Numbered from the stretch's first letter, positions 1-9,958 are shown. The stretch: 14,966 nucleotides of DNA from [Haemophilus] felis (GCA_002015125.1 MUYB01000029.1:1-14966), one strand, 5' to 3'. A program made the numbers and translations. Notes: a model not told the origin generated them from the sequence alone.

Positions 1-91
1 ACTATTTTGTCCATTACACCAAATACTCACCTTTAAAAGCGAATCCATGCTTAATAGAAATGAAGTCAGATAATTTGGATTTATTACTCAT
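1..91 (-). pseudogene. hsdS: Type I restriction specificity subunit, 5' fragment, interrupted
   Basis: The ATG at 91-89 overlaps the last codons of hsdM by 8 nt, the usual coupled arrangement of hsdM and hsdS. The frame gives 25 residues, including IKHGFAFKGEY, which resembles the start of the first target-recognition domain in many HsdS proteins. It then hits TAA at 16-14, and a second in-frame TAG follows four codons later. HsdS proteins are normally about 400 residues and set which DNA sequence the complex methylates or cuts. A shifted frame stays open to the window edge, so a small indel is possible, but only about 90 nt are visible. It could instead be an early nonsense mutation or a short remnant. 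The start is well supported; the broken state is inferred from this stop. Confidence 0.6.
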
Positions 92-1433
92 ACCCCAACC
101 CCGCTAAATTCATTTTAATCTCGGCATTTAAGCGTTCGCCTTCTGCCATTTGTTGGTTTAAAAGTGCGGTGAGTTTTTGCATTTTTTCGGCAAAAGGTTC
201 GCTGTCTTTTTCTTGTGCCACAGCCCCCACATAACGCCCTGGGGTTAAGATGTAGTTCTGTTTTTGAATGTCGGCAAGGGTGGCGGAATAGCAAAAGCCT
301 GCTTCATTTTGGTAATCTTCACCATATTGCCAATTGTGGAAGGTTTGCACGATTTTTTGGCTGTCGGCTTCAGTGAAATCACGCAACACACGATCTTTCA
401 TATAGCCCAATTGACGGGCGTCGATAAATAACACTTCGCCACTGCGATTGCGTTTTTTCTTATCAAAGGACACGCCGTTCTTTTTGTCTTTGCTCAGAAA
501 CCAAATGCAGGCTGGGATTTGAGTATTGGTAAACAATTGCCCCGGTAAGGCGACCATACATTCCACCACATCTTCCTCAATCAGGCGTTTGCGAATTTCC
601 CCTTCACCGCCTGTGTTGCTACTCATACTGCCGTTTGCCAATAACAATGCTATGGAACCCATTGGGGCAAGGTGGTAGAGCATGTGCTGCATCCAAGCAA
701 AGTTGGCATTGCCCTCAGGCGGTGTGCCATATTGCCAGCGAGCATCATTTTCTAAACTTTTATGCCACCATTCTTTTAAGTTGAAAGGCGGGTTTGCCAT
801 CACAAAATCCGCACGTAAATCAGGATGTTGATCTTCCGTGAAACTGTCGGCGTGTTTTTTGCCTTGATATTCAGGGTTGGCAAAAGAGGTGTCTGAAAAT
901 AAGCTAATCAGATCAATTAAGCGGTGATCTTCTACTTGATATTGACTAATGCGAGAGAGGATATTTTTGAGTTTTGGGTTGCTTTTTTCAATGGTCTCTA
1001 AGGCAAGATCCACCAACCAAGAGACGTTACGCATTTTCACCTCTTCGCCTTTTTCATTTTGCCATAACACAGTACCTACGGGCGTGGTGGCTTTGGCTTT
1101 TAACTCATCCCAACGGGCGGTTTTTGGCACCCAAAATACGTTTTCTTCGGTGTAATAATCTAATTGCTCAAGCTCGTTTGCTAGGGCTTGTTGGTATTCG
1201 TCCTCACTGTCGTAAAAACTGGGGTCAAGATAATAGAGATGGTCAGGATCGGTTAATTGTTGTTGAATACTTTGTTGGCGAGCTAAAAAGGCGTCAGAGA
1301 CATATTTGAGGAAAATTAAACTTAAAATAACGTGCTTATAATTGGCGGCGTCCATATTGGATCGGAGTTTATCGGCAGATTTCCATAATTTAGCGTCAAG
1401 CTCATTTAAATATTGTTGTTCAAGATTGTTCAT
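84..1433 (-). CDS. hsdM: Type I R-M DNA methyltransferase subunit, internally deleted (lacks SAM motif I)
   Basis: The N-terminal part (residues 1-165) looks like the HsdM helical domain: LWKSADKLR, then ILSLIFLKYVSDAF, then NPKLKNIL. The catalytic adenine-methylase motif NPPF is at 214-217, and the C-terminal half (GSMSSNTGGEGEIR, LPGQLFTNTQIPACIWF) is typical. Family members run about 500-570 residues and carry a YTP segment and a DPxxGSGG SAM-binding motif before NPPF. Here LISLFSDTSFANPEYQG (175-191) runs straight into KKHADSFTEDQHPDL, so roughly 110-130 residues including motif I are missing in frame. Length is 449. The enzyme of this family methylates adenine as part of an M2S complex; this copy should not bind SAM normally. 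AAGG lies 7 nt before the ATG. It follows roxA by 28 nt with no visible promoter or terminator between them. Confidence 0.88.
   Translation of the reverse strand: MNNLEQQYLNELDAKLWKSADKLRSNMDAANYKHVILSLIFLKYVSDAFLARQQSIQQQLTDPDHLYYLDPSFYDSEDEYQQALANELEQLDYYTEENVFWVPKTARWDELKAKATTPVGTVLWQNEKGEEVKMRNVSWLVDLALETIEKSNPKLKNILSRISQYQVEDHRLIDLISLFSDTSFANPEYQGKKHADSFTEDQHPDLRADFVMANPPFNLKEWWHKSLENDARWQYGTPPEGNANFAWMQHMLYHLAPMGSIALLLANGSMSSNTGGEGEIRKRLIEEDVVECMVALPGQLFTNTQIPACIWFLSKDKKNGVSFDKKKRNRSGEVLFIDARQLGYMKDRVLRDFTEADSQKIVQTFHNWQYGEDYQNEAGFCYSATLADIQKQNYILTPGRYVGAVAQEKDSEPFAEKMQKLTALLNQQMAEGERLNAEIKMNLAGLGYE
162..170 (+). other. DNA uptake signal sequence (Haemophilus type)
   Basis: Exact AAGTGCGGT core, followed by T-rich stretches at 173-177 and 182-187, as in the extended Haemophilus uptake consensus. 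It lies inside hsdM. Such sites are preferred by the competence machinery of Pasteurellaceae. Confidence 0.75.
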
Positions 1434-1461
1434 TTTTGTGCCTTGTTATTAATGAATGAAA

Positions 1462-2655
1462 TTAACTTAACAACACCCAACCATCGTCGAGCCAGTTGCA
1501 GATGCTGTCTAGCAGCAGATCTAAGGTGGTATCAGGATCTTCTGTTTCTTCGGCGAGGGTGGTGAGTAGATCGAGGTCGATGGCGCCACCGTCGGCGAGG
1601 CGTTTGAGCAGTTCGGCTTCTAACAAGTTGAGTTCGTCAAGCCATTCGCCGTTGGCGTAAATGCGCAGTGGGTTTTCGAGGTAAAGCAGTTTGCAGTTGT
1701 TATCTTGCACAAGCTGCGCCCCTTGTTCGAGTGCCTCTTGAATTTCCTCTAGATCGCAATATTCTTCTGTTTCTAATAAGTCGTAGCGGCGCGTGCTAGC
1801 GGCGCTCGCCACGGCGTGTTGAAACAATTTGTCGAATTGGTTTGAGTTGGCGATAAGATCGAGTAATTGTTGTTTCATATTGTCAATCATCGCTGGTGCC
1901 AGTTTGCCTGTGGCTTGTGGCGTCGGCGATAAACGGAACGGTAAATTAAAGGTCGCTAAATCGAACTCGGGCAAGGTTTGGCAAAGGGCTTTGTTCACAT
2001 TGTCGAGCAAATCCGCCGCGTTGGGGAAACGCAAACCAAAGGAAAAGGTTAAGCAATCATCTTGTGCCACGCCGTAGTGGGCGAGACGAGAGGGTACATA
2101 CAGAATATCCCCTGACGCCAGTACTTCATCCAATATCAGTTCGCCCATATCGTCAAAAATGCGAATAGGCTGGTTAGGTTTAAATTCTGTGCTAGGGTCG
2201 CACCATTTACCCAATTGCCAACGGCGGTGTCCGTAGCCTTGCACTAAAAACACATCGTATTCGTCATAATGTTTGCCAACGGAACCGCCAGCAGGGGCGT
2301 AAGAAACCATAATGTCATCCCGTTGCCATTGGGGAATAAAGCCAAATGCCTGCCAAAGTTGCCCTAATTCTGGCGACCATTGTTCTAAATTTTGTACCAA
2401 CACCGACCATTGCTCAGGCAATTGTTGAAAATCTTGGGCGCTCAAAGGGCTGCGTTTTAACTGCCATTTTTCCGCTGAAAATTGCTTGACAAGGCGTGCG
2501 GTAACGCCTTCTTGTTGGGCAAGTTCGATAATATCTTTAGGTTCAAACATATCCACAATTTGTGGTAAGCCGTTGCGAATAAGTAGTGGTTTTTTCTGCC
2601 AATAATCACGCAGGAAAATTTCAGGGCTGATGTGTTCAGGAAGACAATAGGTCAT
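1462..2655 (-). CDS. roxA: 50S ribosomal protein uL16 arginine 3-hydroxylase (YcfD/RoxA family)
   Basis: This is a cupin/JmjC-type 2-oxoglutarate- and Fe(II)-dependent oxygenase. The E. coli homologue YcfD hydroxylates an arginine of ribosomal protein uL16. The protein opens with a typical IFLRDYWQKKPLLIRNG. The iron-binding HxD is H129-D131 in GKHYDEYDVFLVQ and the distal histidine is H193 in SRLAHYGVA. R144/R145 in YGHRRWQLG fit the 2-oxoglutarate side. The C-terminal winged-helix part is acidic. Length is 397 against 373 in E. coli. The ATG at 2655 was chosen because GGAGG lies 8 nt upstream and homology begins there, although the frame stays open upstream across rnfH. It starts 19 nt after the rnfH stop and is probably co-transcribed with ratA and rnfH. 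Confidence 0.93.
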   Translation of the reverse strand: MTYCLPEHISPEIFLRDYWQKKPLLIRNGLPQIVDMFEPKDIIELAQQEGVTARLVKQFSAEKWQLKRSPLSAQDFQQLPEQWSVLVQNLEQWSPELGQLWQAFGFIPQWQRDDIMVSYAPAGGSVGKHYDEYDVFLVQGYGHRRWQLGKWCDPSTEFKPNQPIRIFDDMGELILDEVLASGDILYVPSRLAHYGVAQDDCLTFSFGLRFPNAADLLDNVNKALCQTLPEFDLATFNLPFRLSPTPQATGKLAPAMIDNMKQQLLDLIANSNQFDKLFQHAVASAASTRRYDLLETEEYCDLEEIQEALEQGAQLVQDNNCKLLYLENPLRIYANGEWLDELNLLEAELLKRLADGGAIDLDLLTTLAEETEDPDTTLDLLLDSICNWLDDGWVLLS

Positions 2656-2674
2656 TTGAGGTTCCTCCGTTGGG

Positions 2675-2977
2675 TTATTTTTTGTTTTTTGCTTGAGCAG
2701 CTTGTTGCTCTGCACGCTGGCGCCTAATTTCTTTTGGATCTGCCAGTAAAGGACGGTAGATCTCAATGCGGTCGCCATCGTTTAGTTGATCGGTGAGTTT
2801 TGCTGGGCGACTAAAAATACCCACTTTATTTTCACGCAAATCAATTTCGGTGAATTGCTGCAAAATGCCTGATTGCAAAATGGCACTTTGGATCATGGTG
2901 CCTTCGTCCACTTGCATTTTTTTCAGGAAATAGCGTTGTGGCAGTGCGTAGGCGATTTCAATATTAATTTTTGCCAC
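2675..2977 (-). CDS. rnfH: RnfH family ubiquitin-fold protein
   Basis: A 100-residue beta-grasp protein. It begins INIEIAYALPQRYFLKKMQV and carries the family's core ENKVGIFSRPAKLTDQLNDG, then DRIEIYRPLLADPKEIRRQR and a basic, Gln/Ala-rich tail (88-100). RnfH proteins are ubiquitin-like and usually sit beside ratA; their molecular role is not settled, despite the name suggesting the Rnf electron-transport complex. The start overlaps the 3' end of ratA by 14 nt, pointing to translational coupling. No rnf genes are in the window, so the neighbourhood links it to ratA rather than to Rnf. Confidence 0.93.
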   Translation of the reverse strand: MAKINIEIAYALPQRYFLKKMQVDEGTMIQSAILQSGILQQFTEIDLRENKVGIFSRPAKLTDQLNDGDRIEIYRPLLADPKEIRRQRAEQQAAQAKNKK

Positions 2978-3404
2978 GATACACCTCTTTGGCGCGTTGT
3001 TTGAATGCGTCGATCATTTTGCTGGTTAAATGGGTGAAAATTTTGCCAAATGCCATGGCAATCAATGGGTTAGAAAACTCAAATTGCAGCTGCAACTGAA
3101 TTTCACAAGATTGTTCATCCAACGCTTCAAAACGCCATTCCCCCTGCAAAAATTTAAAAGGACCTTCCACCAATTGCATTTTGATAGAACAATTTTCAAT
3201 CATTTGATTGTGTGTGGTGAAGCGTTGGCTAATGCCAGCTTTGGCGATAACTAATTCGGCGGTTAATTCTTGCGCTTGACGACTCAGCGTGCGCCCTGCA
3301 ACGCAACCCGGCACAAACTCAGGATAGCGTTCATAATCATTAACTAATTGATACATTTGGCTGGCGCTATAAGGCACGAGCGCCCGTTGATTGACTGTTG
3401 GCAT
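2964..3404 (-). CDS. ratA: RatA family START-domain protein (ribosome association toxin / COQ10-like)
   Basis: A 146-residue SRPBCC/START-like protein. The N-terminus (VPYSASQMYQLVNDYERYPEF, then VPGC) is typical of the RatA/COQ10 family, followed by KAGISQRFTTHN, LVEGPFKFLQGEWRF and the C-terminal helix TSKMIDAFKQRAKEVY. In E. coli RatA binds the 50S subunit and impairs subunit joining, while COQ10 homologues bind ubiquinone; the sequence does not decide between these roles. The ATG at 3404 matches the family start. The frame extends 7 codons further up to a TTG, which is less likely. No strong Shine-Dalgarno sequence precedes the ATG. It is first in the minus-strand group and divergent from pth. 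Confidence 0.92.
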   Translation of the reverse strand: MPTVNQRALVPYSASQMYQLVNDYERYPEFVPGCVAGRTLSRQAQELTAELVIAKAGISQRFTTHNQMIENCSIKMQLVEGPFKFLQGEWRFEALDEQSCEIQLQLQFEFSNPLIAMAFGKIFTHLTSKMIDAFKQRAKEVYRGKN

Positions 3405-3436
3405 ATTGTTGAATGAGGTTAACAAAAATTGGGGGC

Positions 3437-3465
3437 ATTATAGCGGAAAAGTCCAGTTGAAATAA
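3437..3465 (-). promoter_or_regulatory. Putative promoter of ratA-rnfH-roxA
   Basis: On the minus strand a perfect TATAAT lies at 3442-3437. The hexamer 17 nt upstream (3465-3460, TTATTT) is a weak -35. Transcription would begin near 3430, about 26 nt before the ratA ATG. It is nearly back to back with the pth promoter. Confidence 0.5.
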
Positions 3466-3473
3466 GGCAAAAA

Positions 3474-3502
3474 TTGAGAATACGCCGCTTTTCCGCTACA
3501 AT
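3474..3502 (+). promoter_or_regulatory. Promoter of pth-ychF
   Basis: TTGAGA (3474-3479) and TACAAT (3497-3502) are separated by exactly 17 nt, a good sigma-70-type match. A start near 3509 would leave a leader of about 24 nt containing AGGA (3523-3526) before the pth ATG. Confidence 0.7.
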
Positions 3503-3532
3503 GGCGCGTTTATTTTGACCATAGGAAAAAAG

Positions 3533-4117
3533 ATGTCTGAAATAAAATTAATTGTTGGGCTTGCCAATCCGGGGGAAAAATACGTCGACACGCGTCATAA
3601 CGCTGGCGAATGGTTAATGGAACGTTTGGCACGTCAATTTGGTTTTAGCTTAACGCTGGAAAATAAGTTTTTTGGTAAAACTGCGCGAGTGGTGATTGGT
3701 GGCAAGGAAATGCGTTTTTTGGTGCCAACCACTTTTATGAATTTAAGCGGCAAAGCGGTGGCGGCGCTAGCGAATTTTTATCGTATTCAACCTGAAGAAA
3801 TTTTAGTCATTCACGATGAGCTGGATTTGCCTGCTGGCGTAGCAAAAATTAAGCAAGGCGGTGGACACGGCGGACACAACGGCTTGCGTGATACCATTGC
3901 GCAACTAGGTAATAACAAAAATTTCTACCGCTTGCGTGTGGGCATTGGTCATCCAGGCGATAAGAATTTGGTGTCCGCTTATGTGTTAAGCAAGCCATCT
4001 CCCACAGATTGGGCATTGATTGAGAAAGCCTTAGATGAGGCTGCAAGCTGTGTGGACGTACTGATTAAAGACGGCGTGAGCAAAGCAACAAATCGTTTAA
4101 ATAGTTTTAAAGCATAA
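3533..4117 (+). CDS. pth: Peptidyl-tRNA hydrolase
   Basis: This enzyme cleaves the ester bond of peptidyl-tRNAs released prematurely from ribosomes and recycles the tRNA. Active-site residues are visible with a constant +2 offset from the E. coli enzyme: N12 in GLANPG, catalytic H22 in TRHNAGEW, N70 in FMNLSG and D95 in [10 protein letters not shown]. The glycine-rich [16 protein letters not shown] segment is also present. At 194 residues it is the same length as in E. coli. The ATG at 3533 was chosen over an in-frame TTG at 3515 because AGGA precedes it at good spacing and homology begins there. ychF follows after 29 nt without a terminator. Confidence 0.97.
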   Translation: MSEIKLIVGLANPGEKYVDTRHNAGEWLMERLARQFGFSLTLENKFFGKTARVVIGGKEMRFLVPTTFMNLSGKAVAALANFYRIQPEEILVIHDELDLPAGVAKIKQGGGHGGHNGLRDTIAQLGNNKNFYRLRVGIGHPGDKNLVSAYVLSKPSPTDWALIEKALDEAASCVDVLIKDGVSKATNRLNSFKA

Positions 4118-4146
4118 CAGTAATATTGAACAAATAAGGAAAAATT

Positions 4147-5238
4147 ATGGGATTTAAATGTGGTATCGTGGGTTTGCCGAATGTAGGTAAATCGACATTA
4201 TTTAACGCCTTAACCAAGGCGGGCATTGAAGCGGCGAACTATCCGTTTTGTACCATCGAACCAAATACAGGCGTAGTGCCGATGCCAGATCCGCGTTTAG
4301 ACGCTTTGGCGGAAATTGTGAAACCAGAGCGCGTGTTACCAACCACAATGGAATTTGTGGACATCGCTGGATTGGTCGCTGGCGCCAGCAAAGGCGAAGG
4401 CTTAGGCAATAAATTCTTAGCGAACATTCGTGAAACCGACGCCATCGGGCACGTGGTGCGTTGTTTTGAGAACGACGACATTGTGCACGTGGCAGGCAAA
4501 ATCGATCCACTTGATGATATTGAAACCATCAACACCGAACTGGCGTTAGCGGATTTAGACAGCTGTGAGCGTGCAATCCAACGCTTGCAAAAACGAGCCA
4601 AAGGCGGCGATAAAGAGGCAAAATTTGAGCTTTCCATTATGGAAAAAATCCTGCCAGTCCTTGAAAATGCTGGAATGATCCGCTCAGTGGCGTTAGACAA
4701 AGACGAGTTGCACGCCATCAAAGGCTACAATTTCTTAACGCTCAAGCCGACAATGTACATCGCTAACGTGAACGAAGACGGTTTTGAAAACAATCCGTAT
4801 TTAGACAAGGTGCGTGAATTTGCAGCGAAAGAAGGTTCGGTGGTTGTGCCTGTGTGTGCGGCAATTGAAGCAGAAATCGCCGAGCTAGAAGATGACGAAA
4901 AAACCGAATTTTTGCAAGATTTGGGCATTGAAGAGCCAGGCTTAAACCGTGTGATCCGTGCAGGCTACGCATTGCTTAATTTACAAACTTATTTTACCGC
5001 AGGTGTGAAAGAAGTGCGTGCGTGGACAATTCCCGTTGGCGCCACCGCACCGAAATCCGCCGCTGTGATCCATACAGATTTTGAAAAAGGCTTCATTCGT
5101 GCGGAAGTGATCGCTTACGATGATTTTATTCAATACAAAGGCGAAAACGGGGCGAAAGAAGCAGGAAAATGGCGTTTGGAAGGTAAAGAGTACATCGTGC
5201 AAGATGGCGATGTAATGCACTTCCGTTTTAATGTGTAA
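4147..5238 (+). CDS. ychF: Redox-regulated ribosome-associated ATPase YchF (Obg family)
   Basis: YchF is a P-loop NTPase of the Obg group that prefers ATP and associates with ribosomes; the human homologue is OLA1. The P-loop GLPNVGKS spans residues 9-16, the switch II motif DIAG 72-75, and the altered specificity motif NVNE 207-210 stands where true GTPases have NKxD. The central coiled segment (about 130-200) is followed by a C-terminal TGS domain ending [19 protein letters not shown] and [11 protein letters not shown]. Length of 363 residues is normal. AAGGA precedes the ATG. The pth-ychF pairing is common in gammaproteobacteria, and a hairpin terminator follows. Confidence 0.97.
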   Translation: MGFKCGIVGLPNVGKSTLFNALTKAGIEAANYPFCTIEPNTGVVPMPDPRLDALAEIVKPERVLPTTMEFVDIAGLVAGASKGEGLGNKFLANIRETDAIGHVVRCFENDDIVHVAGKIDPLDDIETINTELALADLDSCERAIQRLQKRAKGGDKEAKFELSIMEKILPVLENAGMIRSVALDKDELHAIKGYNFLTLKPTMYIANVNEDGFENNPYLDKVREFAAKEGSVVVPVCAAIEAEIAELEDDEKTEFLQDLGIEEPGLNRVIRAGYALLNLQTYFTAGVKEVRAWTIPVGATAPKSAAVIHTDFEKGFIRAEVIAYDDFIQYKGENGAKEAGKWRLEGKEYIVQDGDVMHFRFNV

Positions 5239-5254
5239 TGTAATAAGTGAAAAG

Positions 5255-5284
5255 AAAAGTTGCTGAAGGAACGGCAACTTTTTT
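5255..5284 (+). terminator. Rho-independent terminator after ychF
   Basis: Stem AAAAGTTGC (5255-5263) pairs with GCAACTTTT (5274-5282) across a 10-nt loop, followed by further T's. It closes the pth-ychF unit 16 nt after the ychF stop. Confidence 0.85.
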
Positions 5285-5348
5285 GCTTTTATCGCCACCG
5301 CTTTTCATTGATGGATATTTTTTCATCGCTTTTCACTTAATTTCCCTT

Positions 5349-5354
5349 TATACT
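5349..5354 (+). promoter_or_regulatory. Putative -10 element for the thiC leader
   Basis: TATACT sits 8 nt before the first base of the riboswitch P1 stem, which would place the transcript start near 5361. No convincing -35 hexamer is seen at normal spacing. The stretch 5239-5550 between ychF and thiC is otherwise filled by the ychF terminator, the TPP riboswitch and the thiC leader. Confidence 0.5.
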
Positions 5355-5362
5355 GCACGCCA

Positions 5363-5441
5363 CTTGTCGGAGTGCTTTCGAGCTGAGACCATATTGGGAT
5401 CCGTCGAACCTGTTGGGTTAACACCTGCGTAGGGAAACAAG
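5363..5441 (+). promoter_or_regulatory. TPP riboswitch (THI element)
   Basis: All conserved parts of the thiamine pyrophosphate aptamer are present in order: CTGAGA (5383-5388), GAACCTG (5406-5412) and ACACCTGCGTAGGGAA (5421-5436). The ends pair as a P1 stem, CTTGT (5363-5367) with ACAAG (5437-5441). TPP binding normally lowers expression of the downstream gene. No hairpin with a U-tract lies between the aptamer and thiC, so control of translation initiation is more likely than termination. Confidence 0.95.
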
Positions 5442-5475
5442 TTAAAATTCAGTCAATATTCATCTTGTCTTTTAA

Positions 5476-7485
<2,010 letters not shown>

Positions 7486-7490
7486 CTAAA

Positions 7491-7524
7491 GAAAAAAGGG
7501 ATTGATGATGCCACATCAATCCCT
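7491..7524 (-). terminator. Rho-independent terminator after the yafJ-like gene
   Basis: An 11-bp stem, AGGGATTGATG (7497-7507) with CATCAATCCCT (7514-7524), has a 6-nt loop. On the minus strand it is followed by a run of T's (complement of the A's at 7492-7497), so it ends the minus-strand gene. It also lies 12 nt after thiC and may slow plus-strand transcription, although a U-tract is lacking in that direction. Confidence 0.85.
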
Positions 7525-7555
7525 CTATTCCACGAACGCCTTATCTCATAAATTG

Positions 7556-8383
7556 CTATGCTGTGGTTCTATTTCCCAAGGTACCATCATCGGCGATTTC
7601 TTTTGCTTCGCCGAGTTGTTCAAAGAGTTTTTCGCCGTCTTTGAACATCACTAATCCATCAGGAAGCATTTTTTGCCATTGCTCATCTTTGGTAAGAGGG
7701 AAGGTGGTAACGACGGTAACGAGATCCCCTTCTTTTGTGTGTTCACGAAAATCGATCACATAATCGTCATCAACTCGATGTGCCAAGCCAAAGGGAGCTT
7801 TGCGAGTGAGATAATGTAAATTGGTGGAGCAGTGGGCGATAAGCCATTGTCCATTAGACAGCAAGAAATTGAATGTGCCGCCGTTGCTTAATTGTTTGCT
7901 GAGCTGTTGTATGCTGCTGAACAACTCTTGCTCTGAAGGCTTGGTGGGGAAGCGATATTTTAATTCGTTCAACAAATGGCAAAAAGCCTGTTCGGAGTCT
8001 GTGTCGCCGATAGGTTGGTAGCAGCGATATTCCGACGTCGGCAGACTATTTAGATTGCCGTTGTGGGCAAAAACCCAGTTTTCGCCCCAAAGTTCTCGAA
8101 TGAAGGGGTGAGTGTTTTCGATATTGACTTCGCCTTGTGTGGCTTTGCGAATGTGGGCGATCACGTTAAAAGATTTTATGTGATATTGCTTTACGCAGTC
8201 GGCAATGGGGGAGAAATGGGCAGCTTGGTTATCACGAAAAACGCGCACACCTTTGCCCTCAAAAAAGGTAATTCCAAATCCATCTGAATGGCAATCCGTT
8301 AATCCTGCACGACGCCGAAAACCCTCGAAAGAAAACACAATATCCGTTGGGGTATTACAGTTCATTCCTAATAATTGGCACAT
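7556..8383 (-). CDS. yafJ: Class II glutamine amidotransferase domain protein (YafJ family)
   Basis: The protein starts MCQLLGMNCN, so after removal of Met the N-terminal Cys2 would be the catalytic nucleophile of the class II (Ntn) glutaminase fold. The segments HSDGFGITFF, NVIAHIRKATQG, HPFIRELWGENWVFAHNGNL and the conserved GDTDSEQAF follow the YafJ pattern. At 275 residues it consists of the glutaminase domain alone, with no synthase domain for ammonia transfer; the physiological acceptor is unknown. The Shine-Dalgarno sequence is weak (AAGAAA). It is monocistronic: a terminator follows, and an ispH terminator lies between it and the next minus-strand gene upstream. Confidence 0.88.
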   Translation of the reverse strand: MCQLLGMNCNTPTDIVFSFEGFRRRAGLTDCHSDGFGITFFEGKGVRVFRDNQAAHFSPIADCVKQYHIKSFNVIAHIRKATQGEVNIENTHPFIRELWGENWVFAHNGNLNSLPTSEYRCYQPIGDTDSEQAFCHLLNELKYRFPTKPSEQELFSSIQQLSKQLSNGGTFNFLLSNGQWLIAHCSTNLHYLTRKAPFGLAHRVDDDYVIDFREHTKEGDLVTVVTTFPLTKDEQWQKMLPDGLVMFKDGEKLFEQLGEAKEIADDGTLGNRTTA

Positions 8384-8420
8384 AGTTTCTTGGTTAAGTG
8401 ATGTGAAAAATTGCTGTTCA

Positions 8421-8449
8421 ATTTAGCAAATGAGAACGATAAAATTCAA
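8421..8449 (-). promoter_or_regulatory. Putative promoter of the yafJ-like gene
   Basis: On the minus strand TTGAAT (8449-8444) and CTAAAT (8426-8421) are separated by 17 nt. A start near 8414 would give a leader of about 30 nt. The rest of the spacer 8450-8491 is AT-rich with nothing else recognisable. Confidence 0.4.
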
Positions 8450-8491
8450 TTGTTTAGCAATAAGTTTTTAGAGTAAAAATGAATAAGTTAT

Positions 8492-8527
8492 AAAAATAGC
8501 TACAGTTTTGTTATATGTGGCTATTTT
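8492..8527 (-). terminator. Rho-independent terminator after ispH
   Basis: AAAATAGCTAC (8493-8503) pairs with GTGGCTATTTT (8517-8527) with one G-U wobble. On the minus strand the stem runs into T's. It lies just after the ispH stop and ends the ileS-lspA-ispH group. Confidence 0.8.
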
Positions 8528-8532
8528 AGTGA

Positions 8533-9477
8533 TTAACTTATTTCTTTAATCCGCAATTCTTTCGGCACTTCAAAAACGGTGTTTTCTTCACATCCTTGTA
8601 GCTCTTCCACGCACGTTACACCTAATTCTTGCAAGCGTTTTACCACAGATTGCACCAGCACTTCAGGGGCTGATGCACCCGCGGTAATGCCGATAGTTTG
8701 CACATTTTCTAGCCATTGGGCATCGATGTCGTCGGCGTCGTCAATTAATTTTGCGGGCACGCCCATTCGGGAAGCGAGTTCGGCAAGGCGATTGGAATTA
8801 GAGGAATTTTTCGATCCTACTACGATGACTAAATCCGATTGTTCCGCCAATTCACGCACTGCTTGCTGGCGGTTGGTGGTGGCGTAGCAAATATCGTTTT
8901 TGCGCGGACCTTGAATCGCTGGGTATTTCTCTTTCAGGGCGTCGATCATTTCAGCGGTGTCGTCGATAGAAAGGGTGGTTTGGGTCATAAAGGTTAAATC
9001 TTCTTCTTTATGTAAGCCCAATCTTGCAATGTCCTCCACGCTTTCAATAAGGAAAATGCCGCCCTCGGGATTGTCATACTGCCCCATTGTACCTTCTACT
9101 TCAGGGTGTCCCTGATGTCCGATTAAAATGGCTTTCGTACCTTTGCGACTAGCTCTTGCTACTTGCATATGCACTTTGGTTACTAACGGACAAGTCGCGT
9201 CAAACACTTTGAGTTTACGTTTTTGTGCTTCTTGACGCACCGCTTGAGAAACGCCGTGTGCGGAAAAAATGACGATGGCACCATCAGGCACTTCGTCCAG
9301 CTCTTCCACAAAAATCGCACCTCGTTCACGCAAGCCGTTAACCACAAAACGATTATGAACCACTTCGTGGCGTACATAAATAGGTGAGCCGTGAATTTCT
9401 AGCGCCGATTCCACAATGCTAATGGCGCGATCTACACCTGCACAAAATCCTCTTGGATTCGCTAAGATAATTTTCAC
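8533..9477 (-). CDS. ispH: 4-hydroxy-3-methylbut-2-enyl diphosphate reductase
   Basis: This is the last enzyme of the MEP isoprenoid pathway: an iron-sulfur protein that converts HMBPP to IPP and DMAPP. The three cluster cysteines are at the canonical positions C12 ([11 protein letters not shown]), C96 ([11 protein letters not shown]) and C197 ([10 protein letters not shown]). Catalytic E126 is in GHPEVEGT. The length of 314 residues is normal (E. coli 316). The start codon is GTG at 9477 and overlaps the lspA stop by 4 nt (GTGA), showing translational coupling. No fkpB-type gene intervenes between lspA and ispH, unlike in E. coli. Confidence 0.97.
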   Translation of the reverse strand: MKIILANPRGFCAGVDRAISIVESALEIHGSPIYVRHEVVHNRFVVNGLRERGAIFVEELDEVPDGAIVIFSAHGVSQAVRQEAQKRKLKVFDATCPLVTKVHMQVARASRKGTKAILIGHQGHPEVEGTMGQYDNPEGGIFLIESVEDIARLGLHKEEDLTFMTQTTLSIDDTAEMIDALKEKYPAIQGPRKNDICYATTNRQQAVRELAEQSDLVIVVGSKNSSNSNRLAELASRMGVPAKLIDDADDIDAQWLENVQTIGITAGASAPEVLVQSVVKRLQELGVTCVEELQGCEENTVFEVPKELRIKEIS

Positions 9478-9953
9478 TGCTTGTTTTCCTTATTTTTGAA
9501 TGCGTCTAATAGCAATAATCCTGCTCCAAGAGAAATCGCAATATCTGCCACATTGAACACGGGATAATGATAAGTGTCCCAATAGAAATCGAAGAAATCC
9601 ACCACAAAGCCGTGATAAAGGCGATCCAGCATATTGCCTAGCGCACCACCAATAATCAGGGCGTAGGCGCTGTTTTGCAGTTTTTGTTCCGCTTTATTTT
9701 TAAATAGAAAGTAAATTAATGTGATAGAAACCGCTAAGGCTAAGCCCACAAAGAAATATTTTTGCCAGCCACTATGTTCCGCTAAGAAACTAAAGGCGGC
9801 ACCATAATTGCGCACATAAGTGAGGTTAAAAATCGGTAAAATATTGACGCTTTCGTATAAGTCAAAATTTTTTACGACTAAATATTTTGTACCAATATCG
9901 AGTAAAAACGCCACCGCACTCAGCCATAAAAAGGATAGTCCAGTCTTCTTCAT
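9474..9953 (-). CDS. lspA: Lipoprotein signal peptidase (signal peptidase II)
   Basis: An inner-membrane aspartic protease that removes signal peptides from diacylglyceryl-modified prolipoproteins. The 159-residue protein has four hydrophobic segments (about 7-24, 66-85, 92-108, 133-153). The catalytic region is visible as [18 protein letters not shown] and FNVADIAIS, giving the Asp pair in VVD and VAD. The ATG at 9953 is preferred over a TTG three codons upstream, since homologues start with MKK or similar. Its ribosome binding site is poor (GGGT about 9 nt upstream), and a small FtsZ-like frame ends 5 nt before it, so translation may depend on that frame. Confidence 0.95.
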   Translation of the reverse strand: MKKTGLSFLWLSAVAFLLDIGTKYLVVKNFDLYESVNILPIFNLTYVRNYGAAFSFLAEHSGWQKYFFVGLALAVSITLIYFLFKNKAEQKLQNSAYALIIGGALGNMLDRLYHGFVVDFFDFYWDTYHYPVFNVADIAISLGAGLLLLDAFKNKENKQ

Positions 9954-9958
9954 CAATA

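Noticed and set aside
974..1309. Open frames antisense to hsdM on the plus strand (949-1155 and 974-1309)
   Set aside because: They lie fully opposite a recognisable HsdM sequence, have no ribosome site or family-like motifs, and are shadow frames.
2656..2778. N-terminal extension of RoxA by 41 residues
   Set aside because: It would overlap rnfH out of frame; GGAGG and homology both point to the ATG at 2655.
4202..4721. Long antisense open frames within ychF
   Set aside because: ychF is certain in the other strand; the antisense products are low-complexity Ser/Arg-rich with no recognisable fold.
8430..8450. Possible Fur-like box (AATGAGAACGATAA) upstream of the yafJ-like gene
   Set aside because: Too few matches to the 19-bp palindrome and no iron-related function of the gene.
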